The position numbers were made by a program, and so were the translations under genes. A stretch of DNA of 64,000 nt from Candidatus Cohnella colombiensis (GTDB lineage: Bacteria; Bacillota; Bacilli; Paenibacillales; Paenibacillaceae), in NCBI GenBank assembly GCA_029203125.1, contig CP119317.1, positions 124,001 to 188,000 of the forward strand. The letters are read 5' to 3'. Positions 18,491 to 27,230 of this stretch are shown here, one piece after another; within the stretch, counting starts at the first letter, position 1, and each line of letters begins with the position of its first letter. The notes below the pieces were generated by a model. It ran no database searches, was not told the origin of the DNA, and was given only the letters and a program-made list of their open reading frames with translations.

Positions 18491-18530
18491 CGAAAAAACC
18501 CAATCCTCACTCGGATTGGGTTTTACGATG
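18491..18530. terminator. Bidirectional terminator
   Basis: AAAACCCAATCC / GGATTGGGTTTT with a 6-base loop, extended by ACATCG / CGATGT outside. A and T runs on both sides serve the convergent genes at 17863 and 18555. Confidence 0.85.
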
Positions 18531-18554
18531 TTTAGAAGTGATTTAGGACCAAGT

Positions 18555-18950
18555 CTATTTAGCGTTCTCGTCAGGTTGATGAACACCAAAAATGTTACCT
18601 TCTGTGTCTAAATAATAGCCTTGCCACGCCATACCAGGAAGGGCGTACTTAGGCAATGCGACCTTTCCTCCATAATTTAGAATCTTTGCTTCAGTTGAAT
18701 CATAGTCCGCTACTCCCATTGTACTTGCATAGCCATTTAAAGGCTGGCCTGGTGTTGGGGAAGGGCCTTGGCGTTGCATCAAAGCCCCGTTAATTCCAGG
18801 CTCATTTGCATCACCTGTCACAGCTCCCAAATAAGGTATACCAGCATAACTGCTCCAATCCTCAAATTTCCATCCGAATACTTCTCCATAGAACTTCTTG
18901 GCACGTTCCATGTCATCAACATGAATCTCAAAATGAACTAATCTGCCCAT
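18555..18950 (-). CDS. VOC family (glyoxalase-like) protein
   Basis: A 131-residue vicinal-oxygen-chelate fold protein: LVHFEIHVDDMERAKKFYGEVFGW at the N-terminus is the typical first beta-alpha-beta module, and GYYLDTEGNIFGVHQ the last. Metal-ligand positions His (about residue 6) and Glu/His near the end are plausible. AGGAGG precedes the ATG. Families of this length (YdeN/PhnB-like VOC proteins) have no single reaction, so only the fold is claimed. Confidence 0.85.
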   Translation of the reverse strand: MGRLVHFEIHVDDMERAKKFYGEVFGWKFEDWSSYAGIPYLGAVTGDANEPGINGALMQRQGPSPTPGQPLNGYASTMGVADYDSTEAKILNYGGKVALPKYALPGMAWQGYYLDTEGNIFGVHQPDENAK

Positions 18951-19187
18951 GAGTACCTCCTGCTTATAAACTTTCCTAACCCTATCTAATTATGTATTTG
19001 CATAGGATTATCCTGCTATAGTAATCTCCCAAAATCGATCGTGCCATTCCAAAGTTTAGAATTTGTTAATAATTTGATTAGATCGGTTTAATCTTTGTTT
19101 CGAGGCGGTTTAGAAAGGTTGGTTATTATTGGTTCATGGGAAGCAGATCATGCATCCACAACAATAACACTACCTGGAGGTAATGAA

Positions 19188-20102
19188 ATGAAGAAGAAAT
19201 TTATGTTAATGGGAGCCGGACTGGCACTCGGAAGCGCACTATTGGTAACGTCTGCATTTGCAGGGATCGGAGGGGCCAAAGGTTATGAGGCTTATAAAGC
19301 CGCCATTAAGCAAACGGCCACGGTCTCCAATGCGACACATCAAGTAACACTATCAGTACGGGATAATGGAAACGAGTTGCTAAATGTGAAGTCAACGATG
19401 AAAAGAGACGAAGCGACCCAAAGCTTCAGTGGCATAGCGGCGATCACCGCGGGCACCACCGTTCAAACGATTGATTTCCACAATCAAGAGGGCAAAAATA
19501 TTTTAAAAAACAGTAACAGTGATACTTATTATGTGATTGCTGAATCCGGTCACAAGGAACAGATGAGTAAGTACAAAGGATGGGAGGATTCAGCCCATAA
19601 TCAAGTGCTAGAGAATATCGTCGACACGCTAGTTGGAAACCTCAAAAACTATGTCGTTCTGGGCAATACTGCCGGTGCACATCAAACAGTCACTGTGTCC
19701 CTAAGAGGATCACAAATTCCATCCGCAGCTAATGTTATTGGCTCGTTGATCGTGAAGGAAGCATTGAATAGGGATCATTCTCAAGAGGACATGGATTGGC
19801 AGAAGATCGGCAATAACCCGCTCGGTCTTGATGTTAAACAGATCGCAGCGCATTTCCCTAAGCTGTCGCAAGAGGTGAACATTGACGAAGTTGCGCTACA
19901 TGCCACAATCGACGAGAACAATTACATTATGAACCAGGAGATCGACTTCACCATTTCAGGCAAGGATGCTTCTGGTCAAGCGCACAATGTCATCATCAGC
20001 ATAGATATCGATATGTCCGATATCAATTCGACGATACCAGATATCATTGATTTGACTGGCAAGAATATCAAAACGATTAAGTCGTCTGATTTCGATCACT
20101 AA
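19188..20102 (+). CDS. Secreted protein of unknown function, first gene of an ABC/TCS unit
   Basis: A 304-residue protein with an N-terminal hydrophobic signal (MKKKFMLMGAGLALG to SAFA, likely cleavage near residue 25). The rest is beta-rich and hydrophilic, with sections such as NELLNVKSTMKRDEATQSF and GNTAGAHQTVTVSLRGSQIP; I do not recognise a named family. The ATG at 19188 was chosen because CTGGAGG lies seven bases upstream; the open frame extends back to 19095 without a site. It is followed by an ABC ATPase, its permease and a two-component system on the same strand. It may be an extracellular sensor or a protective partner of that transporter (inference). Confidence 0.7.
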   Translation: MKKKFMLMGAGLALGSALLVTSAFAGIGGAKGYEAYKAAIKQTATVSNATHQVTLSVRDNGNELLNVKSTMKRDEATQSFSGIAAITAGTTVQTIDFHNQEGKNILKNSNSDTYYVIAESGHKEQMSKYKGWEDSAHNQVLENIVDTLVGNLKNYVVLGNTAGAHQTVTVSLRGSQIPSAANVIGSLIVKEALNRDHSQEDMDWQKIGNNPLGLDVKQIAAHFPKLSQEVNIDEVALHATIDENNYIMNQEIDFTISGKDASGQAHNVIISIDIDMSDINSTIPDIIDLTGKNIKTIKSSDFDH

Positions 20103-20114
20103 TCTACAAGCTGT

Positions 20115-20144
20115 GGGAGCGGCCACTTGGAAAGGGCTGCTCTC
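20115..20144 (+). promoter_or_regulatory. Intercistronic hairpin before the ABC ATPase
   Basis: GAGCGGCC and GGGCTGCTC can pair (one G-U pair) around a loop of about nine bases between the secreted-protein gene and the ABC ATPase gene. No T-run follows, so it may adjust expression within the operon. Candidate only. Confidence 0.4.
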
Positions 20145-20164
20145 ATTCTAAAGGAGAGAAAGTT

Positions 20165-20932
20165 ATGTTCAAAGATGCGGTTCTAGACATACAGGGCGTA
20201 TCCAAATCCTATAAGAATCATCGAGGAGTTGATTCTATAACGCTACAGGTCTCAAGAGGCGATGTGTACGGCTTCTTCGGATCCAATGGAGCGGGGAAGA
20301 CTACATTAATGAAGATCGTTACTGGCTTGATCAAAGCAGATCAGGGAATTGTCCGGCTGTTCGGTCACGATATCAATGAACATTATGAGGACGCCATGAA
20401 GCACGTAGGAGTGCTGATTGAGAAGGCTGAAGCATTCGAATATATGAGCGGCTATAAGAACCTGGAGCTGGCCGCCAGATTATATCCACAGCTTCCGAAA
20501 TCAAGGGTCGATGAGGTACTGGAGCTGGTGGGACTCTCGGCAAGCAAGAAGGAGAAGGTCGGTCACTATTCGCTTGGGATGAAGCAACGGCTGGGTATCG
20601 CGAGTGCGATACTGTCTAAGCCGGAGCTGCTCATTCTGGATGAGCCGACAAATGGCCTTGACATCGAGGGTATGGTTGAAATCAGACAATTGATCGGTCA
20701 TCTGGCAAGAGAGGAACAAATCACATTTTTCCTATCCAGTCATTTGATCTCGGAGATGGAAAAGATCTGCAACCGGATTGGTATTATCCATAACGGAAAA
20801 TTGATCCAGGAACGCAGCATGGATGAGCTTGTACAGGCATCGGGTCAATCGCTCGAAACTTATTTTGTAGAACAGATTAGGGCAGAGAGAAAGGGTGAGC
20901 AGCATGAACCTGTTGAAGCTAAGTACCATTAA
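20165..20932 (+). CDS. ABC transporter ATPase (ABC-2 exporter type)
   Basis: A 255-residue ATPase: Walker A GSNGAGKTT (about 39-47), signature YSLGMKQRLGIA (about 137-148), Walker B LLILDEPTNGLD (about 156-167) and the H-loop SSHLISEME. Sequence style fits the CcmA/BcrA-like group that pairs with ABC-2 permeases, often involved in resistance to peptide antibiotics. The ATG at 20165 has AAGGAGAG upstream. Its end overlaps the permease gene by 29 bases. Confidence 0.92.
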   Translation: MFKDAVLDIQGVSKSYKNHRGVDSITLQVSRGDVYGFFGSNGAGKTTLMKIVTGLIKADQGIVRLFGHDINEHYEDAMKHVGVLIEKAEAFEYMSGYKNLELAARLYPQLPKSRVDEVLELVGLSASKKEKVGHYSLGMKQRLGIASAILSKPELLILDEPTNGLDIEGMVEIRQLIGHLAREEQITFFLSSHLISEMEKICNRIGIIHNGKLIQERSMDELVQASGQSLETYFVEQIRAERKGEQHEPVEAKYH

Positions 20933-21656
20933 TGAACTCGTGAAGTTGTTAGCAAGGAAAAAAACAGGCTTCTTCCTGCTGCTGAGCGCACTGCTCCCGT
21001 TCATTGGATTACCCATCGTTATGAAGCTCCAAAGCGGGTTAGGAGTCATGGGAGTATCCAATGTCCAGTATCCGATCACTATCCTAAATATTTTAACCGT
21101 ATTTGTTTTACCTCTTATGATGTTCATGTCGGTATCCGATATGTTCTCTGGGGAGTTTGGCGATAAAACCATACGATCCGTACTTGTTCGTCCGTTGAGC
21201 CGCTTAAAGATCTTCTCCTCGAAGCTTCTGGCCATGTTCATTCTTATCGCTGGACAATTGCTTCTAGGGTGGATGGGATCGGTTCTGGCTACCTTCTTCC
21301 TTCCGACATCTGCAAACCTGATGGGCGGTCTTGCGGAAGCAGCCCTCGCCTATGCCGTAGCGGCGTTGCCTATGTTCGCGCTGTGTACGGTTACTGCATT
21401 CATCACGCAATTTTTCAAAAACGCGAGTGGTGCGTTGGCCATCTGTATTCTATTATATGTAGCAGCTAAGCTGATCACTTTCGTATACCCGCAATTTACA
21501 GTGTTATCGCCTACTACCTATACGGACTGGCACGAGCTTTGGATAGGTAGCGTAATTTCAATTCAAAAGATTGCAACCATCTTTAGCTTTCTACTAGGTT
21601 GCGGTATAGTGTTTTATACATCGGGTTATTACTTTTTTGATAAAAAAGAAGTGTAG
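20904..21656 (+). CDS. ABC-2 type transporter permease
   Basis: A 250-residue membrane protein with about six hydrophobic segments and the phrase SGEFGDKTIRSVLVRPLSR (about 84-102), the cytoplasmic loop typical of ABC-2 permeases. The start was placed at ATG 20904 because the GTG at 20895 follows the purine stretch too closely. It overlaps the ATPase gene and is followed 10 bases later by the kinase gene. Substrate unknown; antimicrobial peptide or lipid export is a family-based guess. Confidence 0.88.
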   Translation: MNLLKLSTINELVKLLARKKTGFFLLLSALLPFIGLPIVMKLQSGLGVMGVSNVQYPITILNILTVFVLPLMMFMSVSDMFSGEFGDKTIRSVLVRPLSRLKIFSSKLLAMFILIAGQLLLGWMGSVLATFFLPTSANLMGGLAEAALAYAVAALPMFALCTVTAFITQFFKNASGALAICILLYVAAKLITFVYPQFTVLSPTTYTDWHELWIGSVISIQKIATIFSFLLGCGIVFYTSGYYFFDKKEV

Positions 21657-21666
21657 GTGACGTACT

Positions 21667-23148
21667 ATGTCGATTCGAATTCGGCTCCTGCTATCATACT
21701 TTGCTATGCTGATGGTGCCGCTGGTTCTGCTGACCATCGCAATCGTTGTCATCAGTGTCACGGTAGTTGGGGACCTTCGTTCGGTTTTTACGCTGGATAC
21801 TCAGAACAAGAACCCGATTGCCGCGATCTTGGGTGAAGAGTCAGATATTGCGAAGGATATCCGGTTACGAGTCGACAGCAACCCGGATTCATTGCGAGAT
21901 CAGAAGCTGCTGCAAGAGTATAGCGATCGGCTGAAAAGAATCAACATGGGGCTTGTCGTACGAGTGAATGATAAAGTGGACTTTACTTCCCCTAGTCTAC
22001 AAGGGACGAATGTAGCGATAGATTTGCCTCCTTTCGGTGTCGAACAAAGCCCTGACCGATTTGAAAAAGTATTTAGCGAGATGTGGGTTTTGGACCGGCA
22101 ATATGACGTAACCTTCACGGATGGCTCCAAGGGTAGCTATTACATGTTGTTGGACCTTGATTTCCTAGGTGGATCGGCAGGAAAATTCTTTAAGATGTTT
22201 ATCGTTACCTTGCTTGTTATTCTTGTAGTGACCAACGGTATCCTGACTTATTTTGTTTCCCGTAAAATTATTAGACCGCTACATGCTTTGAAGCGTGCGG
22301 CAGGAGAAATCAAGCAAGGCAACCTGAGCTATCAGGTTAAAGCGGAATCACGGGATGAGATCGGTGAGCTTGCCATTGCCTTCGAGGAGATGCGAATTAA
22401 GCTCAAGGATTCGGTAGATATGCAGCTGCAATTCGAGGATAATCGCAAAGATTTAATATCCAATATATCACATGATCTGAAAACTCCGGTTGCTGCGATT
22501 AAAGGATATGTGGAAGGCATCATGGACGGTGTGGCAAATTCCCCGGAGATGTTAGACCGGTATGTAAAGACAATTCATAGTAAAACAATACAGATGGATC
22601 ACCTCATTGACGAGCTGTTTCTGTTCTCGAAGCTTGATCTGAAACGACTTCCTTTTCATTTTGAAGAAGTAGATTTGGATGCTTTTCTGCAGGATTGTAC
22701 CGAGGAGCTCCAGATGGACGTGGAGAAGCGCGGTGTTAAGCTAGATTATGAAGCCCCGAAGCTTCCAGATTCCGCCGTAATTATTGCCGATCGTGAGAAG
22801 CTAAAGCGCGTACTCGTCAATATTATTGAGAACGCAGTGAAGTATATGGATAAGGAAGACGGCAGAATATGGATGGATTTGAGAGACGAAGGGGATTTCT
22901 ATAGAATTGTAGTTAAGGATAACGGTCAGGGGATTGCGGCAGACGCGTTGCCATTCATCTTTGATCGGTTCTACCGGGCAGATCCCTCGCGTAATGTGGA
23001 TACCGGCGGGAGTGGCCTTGGGCTTGCCATTGCACAGCACATCGTTGAGGAGCATGGTGGTATTATTACCGCAGGCAGTGAGCAAGGAGTCGGCACGGTG
23101 ATCATGATCTCCATCAAGAAAAGAGTAGACAGGGGGCTCATGGAATGA
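21667..23148 (+). CDS. HAMP-domain sensor histidine kinase
   Basis: A 493-residue membrane kinase: TM1 at about 8-32, an extracytoplasmic region of about 140 residues, TM2 at about 174-197, HAMP at about 198-250, HisKA with His269 in NISHDLKTPVAAIKG, and HATPase with ENAVKYM, DNGQGI and GGSGLGLAIA. It is co-directional with the ABC genes upstream and overlaps the regulator gene by four bases (ATGA), so the pair is translationally coupled. The extracytoplasmic domain is larger than in BceS-type kinases, so it may sense a ligand directly or through the secreted protein at 19188. Confidence 0.93.
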   Translation: MSIRIRLLLSYFAMLMVPLVLLTIAIVVISVTVVGDLRSVFTLDTQNKNPIAAILGEESDIAKDIRLRVDSNPDSLRDQKLLQEYSDRLKRINMGLVVRVNDKVDFTSPSLQGTNVAIDLPPFGVEQSPDRFEKVFSEMWVLDRQYDVTFTDGSKGSYYMLLDLDFLGGSAGKFFKMFIVTLLVILVVTNGILTYFVSRKIIRPLHALKRAAGEIKQGNLSYQVKAESRDEIGELAIAFEEMRIKLKDSVDMQLQFEDNRKDLISNISHDLKTPVAAIKGYVEGIMDGVANSPEMLDRYVKTIHSKTIQMDHLIDELFLFSKLDLKRLPFHFEEVDLDAFLQDCTEELQMDVEKRGVKLDYEAPKLPDSAVIIADREKLKRVLVNIIENAVKYMDKEDGRIWMDLRDEGDFYRIVVKDNGQGIAADALPFIFDRFYRADPSRNVDTGGSGLGLAIAQHIVEEHGGIITAGSEQGVGTVIMISIKKRVDRGLME

Positions 23149-23831
23149 AGCGCATCTTAATTATCGAGGACGACATCAGCATGGGAGAGCTTGTGCGCGA
23201 TTATCTAATGATTCATCAGTATGATGCACATATTGAAACAAGCGGGGACAGAGGGCTGAAAGAAGCACTTGAAGGAAAATATGAACTGATTATTCTCGAT
23301 TTGATGCTGCCTGTAATGGATGGGTTTGAGATCTGCCGTAAGCTTCGAAGTCAGATGGATATTCCGATTCTCATGGTTTCTGCAAAGAAAGAGGATATTG
23401 ATAAAATTCGAGGACTCGGTCTGGGTGCGGACGATTATATCGTCAAACCGTTTAGTCCAAGCGAATTAGTGGCTCGTGTCAATGCTCACCTGGCCCGGTA
23501 TGATCGCCTGTCAGGTGGTGGACAGAAGAGAGAGGAAGTTCGCATTCGCGGTCTACTTATCGACAAGACTTCCCGTCGGGTATTCGTGAATGACAAAGAG
23601 GTAGCCTTCACGACGAAGGAGTTCGACCTGTTGACCTACCTCGCATCAAACCCGAATCAGGTGTTCAGCAAGGACCAGCTCTTCGAGCAGTTATGGGGAA
23701 TGGACGCACTGGGCGACATCGCTACCGTTACGGTGCATATCCGTAAGATTAGGGAGAAGATCGAGATCGATCCTTCCAATTCACAATATATCGACACGAT
23801 ATGGGGTGCGGGTTACCGCTTCAAAGTATAA
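23145..23831 (+). CDS. OmpR/PhoB-type response regulator
   Basis: A 228-residue regulator: receiver domain with ILIIEDDIS, phospho-acceptor Asp in LIILDLMLPVMDG (about residue 52) and Lys in DDYIVKPFSP, then a winged-helix Trans_reg_C domain (about 130-228) ending TIWGAGYRFKV. It overlaps the kinase gene by four bases and should be its partner. It probably controls the operon 19188-23831, though no operator was identified. Confidence 0.94.
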   Translation: MKRILIIEDDISMGELVRDYLMIHQYDAHIETSGDRGLKEALEGKYELIILDLMLPVMDGFEICRKLRSQMDIPILMVSAKKEDIDKIRGLGLGADDYIVKPFSPSELVARVNAHLARYDRLSGGGQKREEVRIRGLLIDKTSRRVFVNDKEVAFTTKEFDLLTYLASNPNQVFSKDQLFEQLWGMDALGDIATVTVHIRKIREKIEIDPSNSQYIDTIWGAGYRFKV

Positions 23832-23887
23832 AAACGGTATAATGCGAATAAGAGATTGACTACAGTAAATGGTGAAGGGTGTTTTTG

Positions 23888-24310
23888 ATGAATGAACGTC
23901 CTCAGGTCCAAGGGATAGGGCAGGAAGAGGCCGCTATGCCCCTATCTAATAAGGAGAATGCAGTGTCTTTTTTGCGTCTTGTGGCATCGGGAAAGGTGCG
24001 CGAAGCATACGAAAGCCACATCGATTCAGGCTTCCGCCATCATAACCCCTATTTCCGAGGCGATACGAATTCACTAATGCTTGCAATGGAAGAGAATGCC
24101 CAGAAGAGCCCTGAAAAAGTGCTTGAGGTCAAGCGAGCTCTCGAAGAGGGTGATATCGTTATGGTTCACTCCCATGTAAAGCAAAATCCAGTAGATCTAG
24201 GTGTGTCCGTAGTACACATCTTCCGCTTCCAGGATGGACGCATCGCCGAATTGTGGGATGTAGGTCAGGCCATTCCGGAGAGTTCACCTAACGAGAACGG
24301 TATATTCTGA
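23888..24310 (+). CDS. SnoaL/NTF2-like protein
   Basis: A 140-residue protein of the SnoaL-like polyketide-cyclase (NTF2) fold. Features are SFLRLVASGKVREAYE near the N-terminus, FRHHNPYFRGD in the pocket region and the C-terminal VVHIFRFQDGRIAELWDVGQ. These proteins are small alpha-beta cones with varied or no enzymatic activity. The start at ATG 23888 follows AAGGG; ATG 23936 (MPLSNKENAV) is a reasonable alternative. It follows the response regulator by about 56 bases and may be read from its own promoter; a TATAAT lies at about 23839. Confidence 0.78.
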   Translation: MNERPQVQGIGQEEAAMPLSNKENAVSFLRLVASGKVREAYESHIDSGFRHHNPYFRGDTNSLMLAMEENAQKSPEKVLEVKRALEEGDIVMVHSHVKQNPVDLGVSVVHIFRFQDGRIAELWDVGQAIPESSPNENGIF

Positions 24311-24399
24311 CGTTCCGCACTGAACGGGGCGCATAACTTGGGAGAATCTGGACACTTTAATCAGGTACAAAATCTCACGTTAAAAGGATGATTTGACCT

Positions 24400-25458
24400 G
24401 TGCGATTGAAGTGTAAGACCCTTGCATCAGTCTGCCTTTCGGTGCTGATCGGAGTAGCGTTATTCGGCAACGACATGGCAGAAGCCGGGCCTAGTGCACC
24501 TTCTCCAGATACCGCAAACGAAGTCGTGCTAGAGCCGGAAGCCCAAAAAGTGATCAAAGAAACCGCCAATCCGCCCTATTTGTACGATCTCGGCCCACAA
24601 AAAGGTCGCGAGCAATTGAACAATACACAGGCCGGGCATGTCAAGATGCTTCCTGCCGATATTCAGAACATGACGATCAAAAGCGGGCCAACCGGGAAAG
24701 TATCACTAACGATCGTTCGGCCGAAAAAAGCTAAGGGCGAACTCCCTGTCGTCCTATATTCCCATGGCGGTGGATGGGTGCTTGGAAACTTCGGTACGCA
24801 CGAACGACTGATCCGCGAACTGGTAGTCCGATCGAATTCGGTCGTTGTCTTCGTCAACTACAGCCTTTCTCCGGAAGCGAAGTATCCGACCGCTCTCGAA
24901 GAAATATACGCAGCATTGCAATGGGTTGCCGATAACGGCCGCAAGTACGGTATGGATCCGAAAAAGATCATCGTCGCCGGCGATAGCGTAGGTGGCAATA
25001 TGACCACGGCCGTCGCCATCCTGGCGAAGGAGCGTGGCGGACCGAAAATCTCCAAACAGATGATGTTCTATCCGGTAACGGACGCTTCCTTCGATACGCC
25101 ATCGTACAAACAGTTCGCCGAGGGCTATTACCTCCGCCGCGACGTCATGCAGTGGTTCTGGGACCAATACACGACAGATCCTATGCAAAGAGCGCAGATC
25201 ACGGCTTCACCGCTTCGCGCAACGACTGAGCAATTGCAAGGATTGCCACCTGCCATGATCATCACGGGTCAGGCAGACGTCCTCCGCGACGAAGGGGAGG
25301 CATACGCCAACAAGCTGCGGCAAGCAGGCGTTCGTGTTGCTCAGGCTCGCATACAGGGCACGATTCATGACTTTGTCATGCTCAACTCGCTCGCGGATAC
25401 GGCGGCAGTCCGAAGCGCGATTGCGCTGGCTGTCTCCTTCATTCGCTGCGAAGTTTAA
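24400..25458 (+). CDS. Secreted alpha/beta hydrolase (HSL-type esterase)
   Basis: A 352-residue esterase of the hormone-sensitive-lipase family. The signal peptide MRLKCKTLASVCLSVLIGVALFG leads to a mature part with HGGGW (oxyanion hole, about residue 124), catalytic Ser in GDSVGG (about 197), Asp in ADVLRDEG (about 296) and His in IHDF (about 327). The start is GTG at 24400 after AAAAGGATG. It would cleave short-chain esters outside the cell. The base composition looks more GC-rich than its neighbours (many GCC, GTC and CGC codons), a hint of acquisition by transfer, judged by eye only. Confidence 0.88.
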   Translation: MRLKCKTLASVCLSVLIGVALFGNDMAEAGPSAPSPDTANEVVLEPEAQKVIKETANPPYLYDLGPQKGREQLNNTQAGHVKMLPADIQNMTIKSGPTGKVSLTIVRPKKAKGELPVVLYSHGGGWVLGNFGTHERLIRELVVRSNSVVVFVNYSLSPEAKYPTALEEIYAALQWVADNGRKYGMDPKKIIVAGDSVGGNMTTAVAILAKERGGPKISKQMMFYPVTDASFDTPSYKQFAEGYYLRRDVMQWFWDQYTTDPMQRAQITASPLRATTEQLQGLPPAMIITGQADVLRDEGEAYANKLRQAGVRVAQARIQGTIHDFVMLNSLADTAAVRSAIALAVSFIRCEV

Positions 25459-25492
25459 GCCAAACGTAGTTAAGCACACGACGGCGAATTGT

Positions 25493-25521
25493 GGTTTTGC
25501 ACTGCCGCGGTTCGCCTCCAC
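25493..25521 (+). repeat. Terminator-adjacent repeat motif, copy 2
   Basis: GGTTTTGCAC, five bases, CGGTTCGCCTCCAC, matching the copy at 5437-5465. Its last bases overlap the left arm of the terminator that follows. Confidence 0.7.
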
Positions 25522-25568
25522 AATAAAAATCCACAACCGAATGAAGTTGTGGATTTTTATTGTGGAGG
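25515..25568. terminator. Bidirectional terminator with 23-bp stem
   Basis: Arms 25515-25537 and 25546-25568 are perfectly complementary over 23 bp with an 8-base loop. The A/T-rich stem ends (TTTTTATTG) can serve both the esterase gene and the convergent metallopeptidase gene. Confidence 0.88.
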
Positions 25569-25588
25569 CATATACAGCCATTGGATGA

Positions 25589-26716
25589 TTATTTGATATT
25601 GAGATATTCCTTGAATTCTTTCATTAAATCCTCATTAGATTTTCCGAAAGCATTTTTGAACGATGTAGACAGATCCGTACCTTTAACAATCTCATCAAAC
25701 AGTTTTAGGTATTGATCGTGGCTGTAGTTGTTTTCGAAGAAGAATACAGTTGCTTCTGAAGCAAAATATTCGTTAGGGTATGCGTTCAAATCTTCAAACC
25801 GTGTTACTTTACTCCAATCGATAGGGGAGTATCCGGTAGCACTATTACGTTTGGCGATTTCTGCTTTGTAGAAGGATAGATCACGTTGGGCACCAGCAGG
25901 ATCGACAAAAGATCCATATTGGGTAAATCCAGCAACCTTCTTAGCTACATAGTCTGCTTGACCTTCCAAAAGCCAGTTAAGACGACCTTGAAGCTTCTCA
26001 CCAAGCTTCCCGATGCCCCATCTTTGATCTTGGTACGCGTGTGTCATTTCATGTACAAAAGTAAATCTACCATCGTTACCAACGTCTCTATCACCAAATG
26101 GGGATAAGTGAAGAGCCATGAATTGCGGATTGTAGAATGCACCATTGAACAATTCAAATATGCCATCATTGTCATGGATCCAAATATCAACGTTTTTCTT
26201 CATGATTCCTGTACCGAAGAAGTTCTCATGAACAGATAGCATCTTTTCAGCATCAGTTGCAAGATATTTAAAATGACTCTCGACTTTAGGTGTCATATAG
26301 ATCGTGGTAGACTTGGTTTGGTATTTAGTCCAATCGGAACTACCAGATGGTGAAGAACTATTATTCTTAAGTTCTTTATTCTCTCTAGTTAATTGATCAA
26401 TTCGTTCTTGAAGAACAGAATCACCATCACTCCCATTGCCCCCTGTTGGGCTGTCAAGAAGGACATTGTTATTTTTGCCATCCCAGATTACATGAATGCC
26501 AAGTTTATCGGAAACGAATCGAACGGGTACGTATATTGAACCCTTGTATGAGATTGGAGCCATGCCTTCGGGCATTGCTTGTTCGTTTCCGTCAAGATAG
26601 ATCTTTGCATCCGTTAAATATGCTTTAATTTCTTTCAAGGTTGAAGCAGCGAAGGCGTCAGTCATATTCAGTGACAACATTGCTACAACTGTAAATGCAA
26701 TCAATTTTTTCTTCAT
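25589..26716 (-). CDS. Secreted zinc metallopeptidase with copper-amine-oxidase-type N-domain
   Basis: A 375-residue secreted protein. A signal peptide (MKKKLIAFTVVAMLSLN to AFA) is followed by a copper amine oxidase N-terminal-like wall domain (IKAYLTDAKIYLDGN ... SYKGSIYVPVRFVSDKLG, about 28-90), a Gly/Ser linker with a short coiled coil, and a peptidase-MA-like domain. The zinc site is H222-E223-x-x-H226 (VHEMTHAYQ) with Glu251 in LLEGQADY as likely third ligand, the gluzincin pattern. The N-domain is common in Paenibacillus exoproteins and may attach to the wall. Substrate unknown. The gene is alone and shares a terminator with the esterase gene. Confidence 0.85.
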   Translation of the reverse strand: MKKKLIAFTVVAMLSLNMTDAFAASTLKEIKAYLTDAKIYLDGNEQAMPEGMAPISYKGSIYVPVRFVSDKLGIHVIWDGKNNNVLLDSPTGGNGSDGDSVLQERIDQLTRENKELKNNSSSPSGSSDWTKYQTKSTTIYMTPKVESHFKYLATDAEKMLSVHENFFGTGIMKKNVDIWIHDNDGIFELFNGAFYNPQFMALHLSPFGDRDVGNDGRFTFVHEMTHAYQDQRWGIGKLGEKLQGRLNWLLEGQADYVAKKVAGFTQYGSFVDPAGAQRDLSFYKAEIAKRNSATGYSPIDWSKVTRFEDLNAYPNEYFASEATVFFFENNYSHDQYLKLFDEIVKGTDLSTSFKNAFGKSNEDLMKEFKEYLNIK

Positions 26717-27230
26717 CTTGATGTCTCACTTTCTTCTGTTGAAGTTGGCTCTGTAACTTGTCCCTCAGTAGAAATTGCGTTCCATTATTGCCATGTTTCA
26801 TCTCCAATTCTTAGGTGTATAGTAATGGGGTAATATTTCTTCAACGCCCACATTTCGACACGTGCTGGCCAGTTCCTCCTAAAGATTCGTTAAAGCAGGA
26901 GTTCCTATTGCTCCGTTCGCGCTGATGATTTCCATGTGAAAATCCACAATCGCTCCCATTACTCCGCCTTGCGGCAAGCTGCTTGCAAACCGTTGAGTTG
27001 CCGAAAGCAGAACAGACCACGGTCAAGTTAGCACGCTAGTATTCCAGATTCCGCTAGGCTCGTACCTAATCATTCGGACATTGGTGACCGTTAGCGTCAA
27101 TCATTCGAACTTCTAGCTTTCTTACGGACGCTAGTGTCCATAAGCGAGGGAATGGTTGGAGAAAACCGTGAATGTACCTTCTAATGGCCATTAGTGTCCT
27201 TAAATACTGCGGATTTCCATTATTTTTGCT
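26717..27230. other. Gene-poor stretch with repeat-like elements
   Basis: About 510 bases with no convincing gene. The left part has the metallopeptidase ribosome binding region. The right part has short imperfect palindromic repeats: GTGACCGTTAGCGTC (about 27086), GGACGCTAGTGTCC (about 27126) and TGGCCATTAGTGTCC (about 27183), plus a direct repeat AATCATTCG(G/A)AC. The middle (26880-27020) carries no start or ribosome binding site. It looks like decayed extragenic repeat DNA. Confidence 0.5.

Noticed and set aside
26841..27026. 61-residue minus-strand frame in the gene-poor stretch
   Set aside because: No site, no recognisable composition, and it lies in repeat-like DNA.
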